A model generated the notes under the pieces. That model worked only from the letters and a program-made list of their open reading frames with translations. It was not told the DNA's origin and did no database searches. From Paenibacillaceae bacterium (GTDB lineage: Bacteria > Bacillota > Bacilli > Paenibacillales > Paenibacillaceae), in NCBI GenBank assembly GCA_004134985.1, contig REGQ01000064.1:1-64000 (forward strand): DNA of 64,000 nt, read 5' to 3'. Shown piece by piece: positions 17,859 to 25,912 of the stretch (its first letter is position 1; every line of letters starts with the position of its first letter). The position numbers and the translations under genes are program-made.

Positions 17859-18574
17859 GCGCCTTCTGTCCCTTTCTGGCCGATGTGCAGCGCAGCGATG
17901 CCGCCGGATAAAGGATAGGCTTTGACTTGCTCAAGTCCGATTTCCTTATAAATTTCAGCCAAAGCATTCCGGTCAGGAAAAGCGACCAGCGATTCAGACA
18001 GCCATTTGTACTGTTTGTAGCTTTTGGCCACCATTTTCCCCAGATACGGCAGCAGCCGCTCAAAATAAAAATAGTAAATAGCCTTGAACGGCTGCCAGGT
18101 CGGTTTGGAAAGTTCCAAACACACCACAAGCCCTCCCGGCTTCACCACCCGCTTCATTTCTTTAAGCACCTGCACCAAATCCGGCACATTGCGCAGCCCG
18201 AAGCCGATGGTCGCATAATCGAAACGGTTGTCCTCATAAGGCAGCTGCATCGCATTGCCCCACTGCAGATCTATCTGCTTGTCCAGTCCCAGCCTGCTGA
18301 CCTTCTCTTGTCCAACATCAAGCATACTCTGACTGAAATCAAGGCCGATCACTTCCCCGGTGCCGCTCGCCTTGGCGATGGCAATCGTCCAGTCGCCTGT
18401 ACCGCAGCACAAGTCAATTGCCGTGGCCCCAGGCTGCACATTCATCTTGCGCATTGTGAACTTGCGCCAGATTTTGTGAATGCGAAAGCTTTGCAGATCA
18501 TTCATCAGATCGTATTTAGAGGCGATTCGTTCAAATACCGAATGTACATACTTTTCTTTCTCTTTAGCTTCCAT
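17855..18574 (-). CDS. menG: Demethylmenaquinone methyltransferase
   Basis: The 239-residue SAM-dependent methyltransferase of the UbiE/MenG family carries out the last step of menaquinone synthesis. The N-terminus VHSVFERIASKYDLMNDLQS, the SAM motif AIDLCCGTGDWTIAIA, and GFGLRNVPDLVQVLKEM are hallmark segments. It lies 11 bp after hepS and overlaps the prenyltransferase gene, so it belongs to one operon. The equivalent B. subtilis gene sits between hepS and hepT. Confidence 0.95.
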   Translation of the reverse strand: MEAKEKEKYVHSVFERIASKYDLMNDLQSFRIHKIWRKFTMRKMNVQPGATAIDLCCGTGDWTIAIAKASGTGEVIGLDFSQSMLDVGQEKVSRLGLDKQIDLQWGNAMQLPYEDNRFDYATIGFGLRNVPDLVQVLKEMKRVVKPGGLVVCLELSKPTWQPFKAIYYFYFERLLPYLGKMVAKSYKQYKWLSESLVAFPDRNALAEIYKEIGLEQVKAYPLSGGIAALHIGQKGTEGA

Positions 18575-18585
18575 CTGCGCTTACC

Positions 18586-19458
18586 TCATCTCATCTCGTT
18601 AAATGCAGGAGCAGCAGAGGCAAGCGGATGCAAAAACGATTGCGCTATTGCACGCACCTCTACTGCCAGCTTGTCCGAGTCCAGTCTGCCGGCAGTCAAT
18701 TCCAAATGCGCCAGCGCTCCTTGCAGCTTCTCGACCAAACGTTCGCGAATTTGATATTTATCCACCAACCCGGACAGCCACAGATCATCGAGCTGATCAT
18801 TGTTCTGCAGTCGACGTCTTTCTTCTTCTGTCCCTTCTGGCCAAACAAGCCAAAACCCAAAACTCTGCTGAAAACGGCTAATTGTCATTGTCCGGGAAAG
18901 CTCGTCATTTATCGTTTCACAGCGGCTAAAACATTGCAGCAGTTCAAGCCATTGTCCGGAAAGGCTGCCTTCGAAAAGTTGAGAGAACCCTTCATACAGC
19001 TGTGTTCTCAGTTGAACATGATACTCCAGATATTTATCGGCTGCCAACGGCGGGCGCTGCATCTCGGTATACAAATTCATTTTCAGACGATTCGTTTCGC
19101 ATACAGCCGCGCTTAATTGACCAATCATTTCAATCTGTCCCGCTTGCGCGAGCAAGTGATAAAAACGGCTGCTGAAATAGTCGCCGGCAAGCACTTTCAG
19201 CTGCCTTGAACGCATCCTCGCCGTTTCCTTATCGTTGGTGTCCGTATCAATCAAATCATGCGTGTCCATCGCCATCTGGACGAGCGCTACCACAAGTGCA
19301 TACAACTCGCTCTGATCGGTCGCTTTTCGCTCGTGCAACAGAAAGGCATACAGCAAACGGGTCCGGAAATGCGGAAAATCCGGCAGCTCCGTATAATGGC
19401 GTATCAAGTCATAATCAAAATATTTGCTGGCAATTTCCGGTATCCGGTATTGTGTCAT
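18586..19458 (-). CDS. hepS: Heptaprenyl diphosphate synthase, component I
   Basis: The 290-residue helical protein lacks aspartate-rich catalytic motifs and matches the noncatalytic subunit that sets chain length with HepT. Recognisable parts are DYDLIRHYTELPDFPHFRTRLLYAFL (in two halves near 17-42), LVQMAMDTHDLIDT and VLAGDYFSSRFYHLLA near 90-105, which resembles a prenyl synthase helix without the aspartates. It is the first gene of the menaquinone operon. Sequence in this family is poorly conserved, so the call leans on both motif and position. Confidence 0.88.
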   Translation of the reverse strand: MTQYRIPEIASKYFDYDLIRHYTELPDFPHFRTRLLYAFLLHERKATDQSELYALVVALVQMAMDTHDLIDTDTNDKETARMRSRQLKVLAGDYFSSRFYHLLAQAGQIEMIGQLSAAVCETNRLKMNLYTEMQRPPLAADKYLEYHVQLRTQLYEGFSQLFEGSLSGQWLELLQCFSRCETINDELSRTMTISRFQQSFGFWLVWPEGTEEERRRLQNNDQLDDLWLSGLVDKYQIRERLVEKLQGALAHLELTAGRLDSDKLAVEVRAIAQSFLHPLASAAPAFNEMR

Positions 19459-19483
19459 GGGTCAAGCCTCCGAACAGCGCAGT

Positions 19484-19545
19484 CAAGCGTAAACGGCTTC
19501 GCCGCCCTTGGACGGTGAACAGAACGTTTCGCGGAGAAATATAAG
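19484..19545 (+). repeat. Short dispersed repeat, copy 1
   Basis: Starts with CAAGCGTAAACGGCTTCGCC and ends with AACGTTTCGC, then GAAATATAAG. The same 20-base start and a near-identical end occur at 39970-40030, also just upstream of a minus-strand gene. A diverged start (18 of 20 bases) lies near 20819. GGCTTCGCC can itself form a small hairpin. Confidence 0.8.
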
Positions 19546-19698
19546 CAGTATACCGTTATTAGCATATACATTCCTATATTTCAAGTTTACTGAGCCCTAA
19601 TATCTAAATGATTATATCACAAATATGTAGATGAAGCATACGATCTGCTGCGGGAAATCATCATTTCGCTTCAAAAAATGGCAAGAACGTTACAGGTT

Positions 19699-20247
19699 TC
19701 ACAATCTGAAACGCGTTGTCCAGCGCTTGGAAAAGCTGATGCCGCCGTCTTCCAGCTGACGCTTTTCGATCGTCCCCCCGGTTTGCACAGCTGCCATCAA
19801 TCGCTGCAGCCCTTCATCTGTTCTGTGCAAATCAGCGATGACCAGATGCTGCTCCCGGCTACTTTCGCTGGCCGTGCCCAGGCTGGCCCCCTCCAGAAAA
19901 CGCACTGTAAGCTGATCCACGTTGCTCACGCGCACAAAAGCCAACTCCAGGAGTTGGAGAATGTCTGAGATTATCGCATCAGCGTTCGCGTCTTCGCGGA
20001 CCATGAAATCCAGTTTCAACAGCCCCTGATCCCAGCCCGCTCTTCTTAGCTGCTGCTGAAACGGGGACTGAACAAGCAGATCGACCAGATTATCATTGGA
20101 TACTTTGGCGATTTTTTGCGGTGTAATTACAGCCGTTGTGCTATCCGGCTCTTGCAGAGCCGGCGTGTCCCGCAGCAGCAGTGTCAAACACAACATAATT
20201 GCCAGCGTCACCCCGAACGCACCCGCGATCGCCCTCCATTGCCGCAT
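19699..20247 (-). CDS. Membrane-anchored protein of unknown function (182 residues)
   Basis: One N-terminal hydrophobic segment (IAGAFGVTLAIMLCLTLLL, residues 6-24) is followed by an outward-facing domain of about 150 residues without a motif I recognise. The ATG at 20247 is chosen because GGAGGG lies just before it; an ATG seven codons upstream overlaps that site. It stands between hepS and mtrB, apart from both, and is followed by a repeat-bearing gap. A role at the cell surface or in sporulation is possible but not shown. Confidence 0.75.
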   Translation of the reverse strand: MRQWRAIAGAFGVTLAIMLCLTLLLRDTPALQEPDSTTAVITPQKIAKVSNDNLVDLLVQSPFQQQLRRAGWDQGLLKLDFMVREDANADAIISDILQLLELAFVRVSNVDQLTVRFLEGASLGTASESSREQHLVIADLHRTDEGLQRLMAAVQTGGTIEKRQLEDGGISFSKRWTTRFRL

Positions 20248-20352
20248 AAAAACCGCCCTCCGTCCCATTAACTACGGGCCGCCTTACCTATCATTCAACC
20301 CATATTCAAGTATATGAGGCAACCTGCGGACAAAGTACTGCTGGTGACGGCA

Positions 20353-20380
20353 ACAAAAAAAGCAGGCTATGCCTGCTTGC
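20353..20380 (-). terminator. Terminator after mtrB
   Basis: AAGCAGGC/GCCTGCTT stem with a 3-base loop followed by seven T on the minus strand, about 40 bases after the mtrB stop. Confidence 0.88.
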
Positions 20381-20416
20381 CTGTTTTGTGGAGGAGAACC
20401 GTGACAGAAGCTGTCA

Positions 20417-20638
20417 TTAATTCTCTGTCTCCACTGTGCCATATTTCGTTAGAACAGTCGCTCTTCCACGTATTTTAATAGCGGAAGTATGGTCCGTAAA
20501 CTGAGCAATCAGAACTTCTCCACGATCTAGCTTCTCCATATGGTGAAACTTGGTGTCTTGGCCACGAGTCAGGCCGATCACCTGGACGCCCTGTTCTTTA
20601 GCCTTTACTACGATATAATCGCTGTTTCCGGGTTCCAT
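20417..20638 (-). CDS. mtrB: trp RNA-binding attenuation protein (TRAP)
   Basis: The 73-residue protein closely matches B. subtilis TRAP along its length. [19 protein letters not shown] contains the tryptophan pocket residues, and [15 protein letters not shown] carries the Lys and Arg that contact GAG triplets. TRAP forms an 11-subunit ring that binds trp leader RNA when loaded with tryptophan. Its likely target, with eleven triplets, is in this window at 10063-10114. In B. subtilis it follows folE (mtrA); here no folE is present and a tRNA gene lies upstream. No anti-TRAP gene is visible. Confidence 0.97.
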   Translation of the reverse strand: MEPGNSDYIVVKAKEQGVQVIGLTRGQDTKFHHMEKLDRGEVLIAQFTDHTSAIKIRGRATVLTKYGTVETEN

Positions 20639-20671
20639 ATGTTGTACCTCCAGCTCGGTATGTAGCTATCA

Positions 20672-20748
20672 TGGTCGGAGTAACAGGATTTGAACCTGCG
20701 ACCTCACCCACCCCAAGGGTGCGCGCTACCAGGCTGCGCCATACCCCG
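20672..20748 (-). tRNA. tRNA-Pro (anticodon GGG)
   Basis: A full cloverleaf can be drawn: acceptor CGGGGTA with TACTCCG, D-arm GCGC/GCGC, anticodon stem CACCC/GGGTG with loop TTGGGGT, and T-arm GCAGG-TTCAAAT-CCTGT. CCA is encoded. The loop reads GGG at positions 34-36 with G37, as expected for proline tRNA. Total length is 77 bases. Confidence 0.95.
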
Positions 20749-20818
20749 ACATACGGCTAATTGCATAGCCGATCTTCATTATAATAGCACGCTAACTAAA
20801 TGTAAAGATGTCCCTTTC

Positions 20819-20838
20819 AAGCTTAAACGGCTTCACCT
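20819..20838 (+). repeat. Diverged start of the short dispersed repeat
   Basis: CAAGCTTAAACGGCTTCACC differs at 2 of 20 bases from the shared start of the repeats at 19484 and 39970. The downstream half is not clearly kept. Confidence 0.45.
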
Positions 20839-20933
20839 GCCTAAAGAAAGTGAAGCACTCATTCAACACAGAATTACAGGACAAATTATTGCTCGCCAAA
20901 CTGATAAAATCGGGATCATCACTTGTTTCTCAA

Positions 20934-20965
20934 TAAAAACGCCCGAATGCATGACGCATTCGGGT
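20934..20965 (-). terminator. Terminator after hup
   Basis: CCCGAATGC/GCATTCGGG stem around ATGAC, followed on the minus strand by GTTTTT, just after the HU gene. Confidence 0.9.
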
Positions 20966-20982
20966 GTCTACGCCAGGTCGGC

Positions 20983-21258
20983 TTAGTTGGATACGAGATC
21001 CTTCAAAGATTTGCCTGGTTTAAAAGCCGGCATTTTGCTGGCTGCGATTTCAATTTCTTCACCAGTTTGCGGGTTGCGTCCTTTACGGGCGGAGCGCTCA
21101 CGAACCTCAAAGTTACCGAAACCAACCAATTGAACTTTCTCTCCGCCTTGCAGAGCGTCCGAGATCGCTTCGAATACAGCATCTACCGCTTTCGTTGCAT
21201 CTTTCTTGGACAGTTCAGTCGACTCAGCTACTTTGGCAATCAAATCCGTTTTATTCAT
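20983..21258 (-). CDS. hup: DNA-binding protein HU
   Basis: The 91-residue nucleoid protein bends and compacts DNA as a dimer. [20 protein letters not shown] starts the helical half, and the signature [20 protein letters not shown] with the proline-tipped arm follows. It lies between spoIVA and mtrB as hbs does in B. subtilis and has its own terminator. The good AGGGGAGG ribosome site fits strong expression. Confidence 0.98.
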   Translation of the reverse strand: MNKTDLIAKVAESTELSKKDATKAVDAVFEAISDALQGGEKVQLVGFGNFEVRERSARKGRNPQTGEEIEIAASKMPAFKPGKSLKDLVSN

Positions 21259-21432
21259 TCATTTCACCTCCCCTAACAGAACCTGTGTCGCATCAATATC
21301 ATTCTTTTTAACCGAATATTAAAGAAATATACCTTGAAGCCGAACAAACTTATAGTAATACAGTCTTTTCGTAATTTCAAGTAGATTAAGAAGTTTTCAC
21401 CTTTAGGTGTGACAACACATCGAATAAACAGC

Positions 21433-21465
21433 AAAAAGCAGCCTTTCCTGGAAGAAAGACTGCCT
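21433..21465 (-). terminator. Terminator after spoIVA
   Basis: On the minus strand GCAGTCTTTC and GAAAGGCTGC pair with one mismatch, followed by TTTTT. Confidence 0.82.
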
Positions 21466-21503
21466 CGTTTGCCAACCGCATTTTTTTGCCCGCCGGACTT
21501 GCC

Positions 21504-22982
21504 CTACAGAATAATCGCAATCAGTCCGCCCGAGCCCTCATTGATGATTCTGCCCAATGTTTCCTGCAATTTATAGCGGGCATTATCAGGCATCATCGCA
21601 ATTTTTCCTTGAATGCCTTCACGTACGATGGAGTGAAGCGAGCGACCAAAAATATCAGATTCCCAGATTTTGATCGGATCATTCTCAAAATCCTGCATCA
21701 GATAGCGCACAAGCTCCTCGCTTTGTTTCTCTGTTCCGATAATCGGCGCAAATTCGGATTCTACATCAACGCGGATCATATGAATGGAAGGTGCCGTCGC
21801 CTTCAGGCGAACACCGAACCGCGAGCCCTGACGGATCAATTCCGGCTCATCAAGCGCCATTTCCGCGAGCGACGGGGCCGCAATCCCGTAACCGGTCGTC
21901 TTGACCATTTCCAACGCTTCGGCAAACCGATCATATTCTCGTTTGGCATGTGAGAATTCCTGCATTAATTGCAACAGATGATCTTTGCCGCGAATTTCGA
22001 CGCCCACAACTTCCATCAAGATTTGATCATATAGTTCATCAGGCGCATACAGATCAATTTCCGCTACACCCTGCCCCATATTCATGCCGCTGAGCCCTGC
22101 CCGGTCAATGAAATCATATTCCATAAACTGGGCAACCACCCGGTCAACATCACGCAGACGACGAATATCTTTGACGGTATCCCGCACCGAGTTTTCGTAA
22201 TTGCTGCGTACCCAGTGGTTCTCTTGCAGAACCATAACCCAGCTTGGCAGATTTACGTTAACCTCATGTACAGGAAATTCGTAGAGAACTTCACGCAATA
22301 CTGACATAACTTCTTCTTCGCCCATTGTAGCGACACTCATCGTCATAACCGGAATATCGTATTTTTCATGTAATTCATTCCTTAGCTGAAGCGCTTCATC
22401 GCTTTTGGGACGAGTGGAGTTGACAATTAAGACGAAAGGCTTGCCAACCTCCTTCAATTCGCTAATCACTCTTTCTTCCGCTTCCACATAAGAGCTGCGT
22501 GCGATTTCAGCAATCGATCCATCGGTCGTGACGACAACTCCCAGCGTGGAATGTTCCTGAATGACCTTGCGCGTTCCGATTTCTGCCGCTTCCTGGAATG
22601 GAATCGGATCTTCAAACCACGGCGTAGAGATCATCCGCGGGCCATTCTCATCCTCATATCCTTTGGCGCCCTCCACTGCATAGCCTACACAATCAACGAG
22701 CCTGACATTCACTTCCAACCCTTCAGCTACCTTAATTTGCACGGCTTGATTCGGCACAAATTTGGGTTCAGTCGTCATGATCGTCTTACCTGCCGCACTT
22801 TGCGGCAGTTCATCAATCGCTCTGACCCGGTCAGCATCATTGGTAATGTTAGGAAGGACAATCGTCTCCACAAAACGCTTAATAAAGGTTGATTTCCCCG
22901 TCCGGACCGCACCGACGACGCCGAGGTAAATATCCCCGCCTGTTCGCTCGGCAATATCCTTGAAAATGTCCACTTTCTCCAC
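21504..22982 (-). CDS. spoIVA: Stage IV sporulation protein A (coat morphogenetic ATPase)
   Basis: The start is GTG at 22982, preceded by GGGAGGGG, which gives 492 residues, the same as the B. subtilis protein. The N-terminus EKVDIFKDIAERTGGDIYLG leads into a Walker A loop GAVRTGKST, followed by a GTPase-like fold with VRLVDCVGY. SpoIVA hydrolyses ATP and polymerises on the forespore to build the coat basement layer. It is made in the mother cell. Position between the yphF-like gene and hup is as in Bacillus. Confidence 0.98.
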   Translation of the reverse strand: MEKVDIFKDIAERTGGDIYLGVVGAVRTGKSTFIKRFVETIVLPNITNDADRVRAIDELPQSAAGKTIMTTEPKFVPNQAVQIKVAEGLEVNVRLVDCVGYAVEGAKGYEDENGPRMISTPWFEDPIPFQEAAEIGTRKVIQEHSTLGVVVTTDGSIAEIARSSYVEAEERVISELKEVGKPFVLIVNSTRPKSDEALQLRNELHEKYDIPVMTMSVATMGEEEVMSVLREVLYEFPVHEVNVNLPSWVMVLQENHWVRSNYENSVRDTVKDIRRLRDVDRVVAQFMEYDFIDRAGLSGMNMGQGVAEIDLYAPDELYDQILMEVVGVEIRGKDHLLQLMQEFSHAKREYDRFAEALEMVKTTGYGIAAPSLAEMALDEPELIRQGSRFGVRLKATAPSIHMIRVDVESEFAPIIGTEKQSEELVRYLMQDFENDPIKIWESDIFGRSLHSIVREGIQGKIAMMPDNARYKLQETLGRIINEGSGGLIAIIL

Positions 22983-23295
22983 TGAATATCCCCTCCCAAT
23001 CAAATTTCCGAGTACAAGGTGGTACATCTCCTGCCGGAACGCTGGCTTTAGGATGAATGCCAGAATTCACCGCCATGCAAACCTGTGTCTGAAGCGGGCA
23101 AGCGACGTAACTCGTACAACCATTTGGACTAGTAACATCATATGTTTCTGTCCGCTTTTTATGACGATTCCTTTTAAAAATATAAGAAAAGTATCCGCTT
23201 CACCCTTCCATGAATTGATATATGACACAATTGTCCTGCCTATGCCAAAAATAAAAAAGAACGCCCCACGATACAGGCGTTCTTGTCAAGTTGTA
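22983..23295. other. Intergenic gap upstream of spoIVA
   Basis: It holds the spoIVA ribosome site and, at the far end, the terminator of the neighbouring lipoprotein gene. A promoter for spoIVA is expected here, but no box could be assigned with confidence. Confidence 0.6.
23251..23285 (-). terminator. Terminator after the YphF-like lipoprotein gene
   Basis: AAGAACGCC/GGCGTTCTT stem with a T-run on the minus strand, about ten bases past the stop codon. Confidence 0.9.
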
Positions 23296-24021
23296 TTAAT
23301 GTACTGCGCGCGGTTCCCCGTCAACCCAATGATAGACTGGCGACTTCACCGGAACATAGTCGGAAAACTCCACAAGCAGCTCCCGCAAATCCTGATCAGA
23401 CGATGGCTGCTTATCGCCGAGCTTCTCAACAGCTTTCATTACGTCAATGCCGTAATCGATGTAAACGATGCCCGTATCATCGATCAGCGTTGCCAATGTA
23501 AGACCTGAAAACGGGCTCCGCAGCGTCGGTTCCTTCTGACCGAGTTTATTATAGTCCAGATGATAGAAACCCGGATAAGCCTGTTCTCCGGCCAGCAGAT
23601 CCCCATCCTTGTTCATACGCCGGTATTCATCCACCCAATTTTGCACTTGGATGATGGCCTGGGAAAGAACAACGTCCTGAACTTTTACTATAGGGGCCGT
23701 CTCTTCATTAAGAATCAGAAAGAAATATCGGCCGCCCTGTTCAAAAGCCGCCGAGGGAAGCACGCTTATATAGTTCATCCGCTGAAGCTTGGCCAAATCA
23801 ACGATATACTTCTCATAGCGCGACGTTTCGGGCGAACTGTTCTTAATCGGCAGCAATCCCGCTTCCTTCTGAAAGCGCTCAATCACGGTCTGAACAGTAG
23901 TAACATCCTCCCGCACCGAAACCTTGCTCTGCGCCAGGTTTTCTTTCGGATATAGACATCCGGACAGCAACAGCGAAATGATTCCAATCGTTACGATGGT
24001 TCCAATCTGTTTTTTAATCAT
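23296..24021 (-). CDS. Lipoprotein, YphF-like
   Basis: The 241-residue protein begins with a lipoprotein signal (IVTIGIISLLLSGC, cleavage before Cys22), so it should be lipid-anchored outside the membrane. The mature part has no catalytic motif I recognise. In B. subtilis yphF, encoding a lipoprotein of unknown function, occupies the same place next to spoIVA and near a small membrane-protein gene (yphE). The match here rests on position, lipobox and size, so homology is likely but not proven. Confidence 0.8.
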   Translation of the reverse strand: MIKKQIGTIVTIGIISLLLSGCLYPKENLAQSKVSVREDVTTVQTVIERFQKEAGLLPIKNSSPETSRYEKYIVDLAKLQRMNYISVLPSAAFEQGGRYFFLILNEETAPIVKVQDVVLSQAIIQVQNWVDEYRRMNKDGDLLAGEQAYPGFYHLDYNKLGQKEPTLRSPFSGLTLATLIDDTGIVYIDYGIDVMKAVEKLGDKQPSSDQDLRELLVEFSDYVPVKSPVYHWVDGEPRAVH

Positions 24022-24042
24022 TACAGTTCCCCCTTGCTTGTA

Positions 24043-24396
24043 TTACCAAAGCTTGCCGTCATCCTCCTGCTGCTCGGCAAGTTTGCGACGCACTGCCGCC
24101 TGCAGCGGAGTTTCGGGCACTTCAACGACCACCTCGCCGATCACTCTGGCCTGACAGGACAGTCTGATGCCTGTTTGCTCCAAGCCGCCGAGCTTTAGAA
24201 TTTCTGGCCCAGTAGGCTCAGACAGACCGCTATCGGCACGATGAACGACTTTGCACATCATACAGGCGGCTTTGCCCTGGCAGCGCGTAGCGATGACAAC
24301 GCCCGCCCTTCGAGAAGCATCCAATACAGAAATGCCAGCACGCACGACAACAGACTTACCTGATGGCAGGAAGGTAATTTTGATACCGTTCATCAC
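24043..24396 (-). CDS. 2Fe-2S ferredoxin
   Basis: The 117-residue protein is a plant/adrenodoxin-type ferredoxin. Cluster ligands are visible in RCQGKAACMMCKV (C-x5-C-x2-C) and LSCQARV farther on. It is expected to carry single electrons to an unknown partner in the cytoplasm. Start is at either of two adjacent ATGs. It overlaps the nucleotidyltransferase-like gene by 4 bp, and a second ferredoxin lies just beyond that gene. The C-terminal ending is rich in charged residues. Confidence 0.88.
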   Translation of the reverse strand: MMNGIKITFLPSGKSVVVRAGISVLDASRRAGVVIATRCQGKAACMMCKVVHRADSGLSEPTGPEILKLGGLEQTGIRLSCQARVIGEVVVEVPETPLQAAVRRKLAEQQEDDGKLW

Positions 24397-24986
24397 GACT
24401 CCCCATCCTTGCAGGACAGCACAGACTGCAGACGGCTGACGAAAGAGGCGGAGAAGCGGTTGCGGGCAATCAGCATTTCAAAAGCCGGCAAAGCTGCTTT
24501 GGGCTCAGCGGCAATTGCCGCTGCGATCAGCTTCAGGCGATCCTCGCGTTCGCGCAGCATGTTGAATACCAGCTCATGAGCGAGCGGCACGACACGGTAA
24601 TCTCCAACGCCTGGTGCAGGCTTCAAACCAAGCGGCCACAGCACATCCCGCACTTCCGTCCGGTAAAGCTCTTCTCCGGCGCTCACTTCGAACCCGCTTA
24701 CCAATTCAACATCCATATTTTCGATACGGTAATGGCTGAGCAGCGAGCGGTACATTCCAGTCGAACTGTACGCGGGCTCATCTACTGCATAGGCGGCTAA
24801 TGCCCGGTGCACAATGGCAGCCTCCTGTTCATCTACATACAGGTCTAGATCGCGCGGCGGCGCCGGCAATTGAATTCCCTGCAGCAGCAGGCCGCCGCTG
24901 CCGCCTACAACCCAGGGAACTGACGGATTGCCAATCGCATGCGAGATGCGGGACAGCACCTCAATTAATCGTTCCACGCTATTCAT
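24393..24986 (-). CDS. Nucleotidyltransferase-like protein of unknown role
   Basis: The 197-residue protein has VVGGSGGLLLQG followed by PPRDLDLYVDE, which fits the G-[GS] and D-x-D start of a polymerase-beta-like nucleotidyltransferase fold. A third acidic strand may be MDVELVSGFE. Substrate is unknown. The ATG at 24986 is chosen because AAGG is nine bases away; an earlier ATG abuts it. It is sandwiched between two 2Fe-2S ferredoxin genes with a 4-bp overlap on one side and 3-bp gap on the other, so all three are probably expressed together. Confidence 0.72.
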   Translation of the reverse strand: MNSVERLIEVLSRISHAIGNPSVPWVVGGSGGLLLQGIQLPAPPRDLDLYVDEQEAAIVHRALAAYAVDEPAYSSTGMYRSLLSHYRIENMDVELVSGFEVSAGEELYRTEVRDVLWPLGLKPAPGVGDYRVVPLAHELVFNMLREREDRLKLIAAAIAAEPKAALPAFEMLIARNRFSASFVSRLQSVLSCKDGES

Positions 24987-24997
24987 CTGACACATCC

Positions 24998-25294
24998 TTA
25001 AAAATAGGGTTTATTAAAGGCAACAATTGTAGCGTCCTTGTCCTTCACGACCGCCTGGCAGCCGAGCCTGAAACCTTCATCCAGCTCTTCCTCATCAAGA
25101 CGGTCCCACTCTTCATCCGTCACTTCCTCCAAGCTATCCATCCCCGCAGCAATATGGCAGCGGCAGCGCGCGCAAGTGCCTCGCGAACAGGAAAAAGCCC
25201 AGTCAACATCATGCTTTAACGCATGATCAAGAATTGTTAACCCGGGTTCTGGCGTGACAATCGCCTGTTTGGTTCTGCCTGTTAGTTCCAACAT
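24998..25294 (-). CDS. 2Fe-2S ferredoxin
   Basis: The 98-residue protein carries SCSRGTCARCRCHI (C-x4-C-x2-C) near residue 35 and LGCQAVV near 80, giving the four ligands of a plant-type 2Fe-2S cluster. The acidic stretch EEVTDEEWDRLDEEELDEGF is typical of this family in Paenibacillus-like bacteria. ATG at 25294 follows GAGAGGATG; longer readings lack a ribosome site. It differs in ligand spacing from the ferredoxin at 24043, so the two are not recent duplicates. Confidence 0.88.
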   Translation of the reverse strand: MLELTGRTKQAIVTPEPGLTILDHALKHDVDWAFSCSRGTCARCRCHIAAGMDSLEEVTDEEWDRLDEEELDEGFRLGCQAVVKDKDATIVAFNKPYF

Positions 25295-25319
25295 TAAATG
25301 GACATCCTCTCTTAAGTAA

Positions 25320-25499
25320 CTATGTAATCGAAATAAAACCATAGATAAAGCCCAGTACCAGCAGTACAAAGGCAACCAGCGACAAAATTAACCGAATAAT
25401 TCCTTTGGTCTTCGTGCGAGCGACAGTAATAATCAGTGCCGCCAGCGCCATCAAGCCAATCCCGATAAAAGAAACCCACATTTTAGTCATTGAGTCCAT
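25320..25499 (-). CDS. Small membrane protein, DUF2768-like
   Basis: A 59-residue frame starts at an ATG with GGGAGAAG upstream. It has two hydrophobic helices: MWVSFIGIGLMALAALIITV and, after a basic loop (ARTKTKG), IIRLILSLVAFVLLVLGFIY. The size, two-helix shape and place between gpsA and the spoIVA region fit the B. subtilis YphE family (DUF2768). Function is unknown. A second in-frame ATG three codons in is the alternative start. Confidence 0.72.
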   Translation of the reverse strand: MDSMTKMWVSFIGIGLMALAALIITVARTKTKGIIRLILSLVAFVLLVLGFIYGFISIT

Positions 25500-25550
25500 T
25501 GTTCGAATCTTCTCCCGCTCTATAAACTTTTAACCCCTCTATTATACAGA

Positions 25551-25574
25551 AAAAAGCCTTGCCCGCCAAGGACA
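25551..25574 (-). terminator. Terminator after spoVIF-like gene
   Basis: CCTTG/CAAGG stem with a GC-rich loop followed by TTTTTT on the minus strand. Confidence 0.8.
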
Positions 25575-25595
25575 AGACCTCTACCAGTGATACCG

Positions 25596-25871
25596 TTACT
25601 TCTTAAGCATCAATTTCATGAGCGATTCCAAGCTATTCATGTTCATGCCGCTTTTTTTGACAGCACCGATGATCTCCTTGACCGTATCCTCCGATACCGG
25701 CACTTTGGCCATTGAGGATACTTGCTTGATCAGCCGCCGCAGTTCCGCCTCGCTTTGCATCGTTTGCGAGTTAACGCCGCTCGCGATTTTTTTAACTGCA
25801 CTTTCGCTAATCGGCTTGCCAGTTTTTTTGCTGACGGCCTGGAGGACATCTTTCGGCAGGTTTTTGCGCAT
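25596..25871 (-). CDS. spoVIF: Stage VI sporulation protein F family
   Basis: This 91-residue, basic, soluble protein matches the SpoVIF shape: a KKTGKPISESAVKKIASGVN segment, then LRRLIKQVSSMAKVPVSEDTV, and an Asn/Met-rich end NMNSLESLMKLM. In B. subtilis SpoVIF is needed for proper spore coat assembly. The ATG at 25871 follows GAGGAGGGG at ideal spacing; a GTG five codons earlier is inside that site. It sits between gpsA and the DUF2768-like gene. Confidence 0.82.
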   Translation of the reverse strand: MRKNLPKDVLQAVSKKTGKPISESAVKKIASGVNSQTMQSEAELRRLIKQVSSMAKVPVSEDTVKEIIGAVKKSGMNMNSLESLMKLMLKK

Positions 25872-25912
25872 GGTTCCCCTCCTCACTGCTTAGCCATATG
25901 ACCTTGCTAGTA

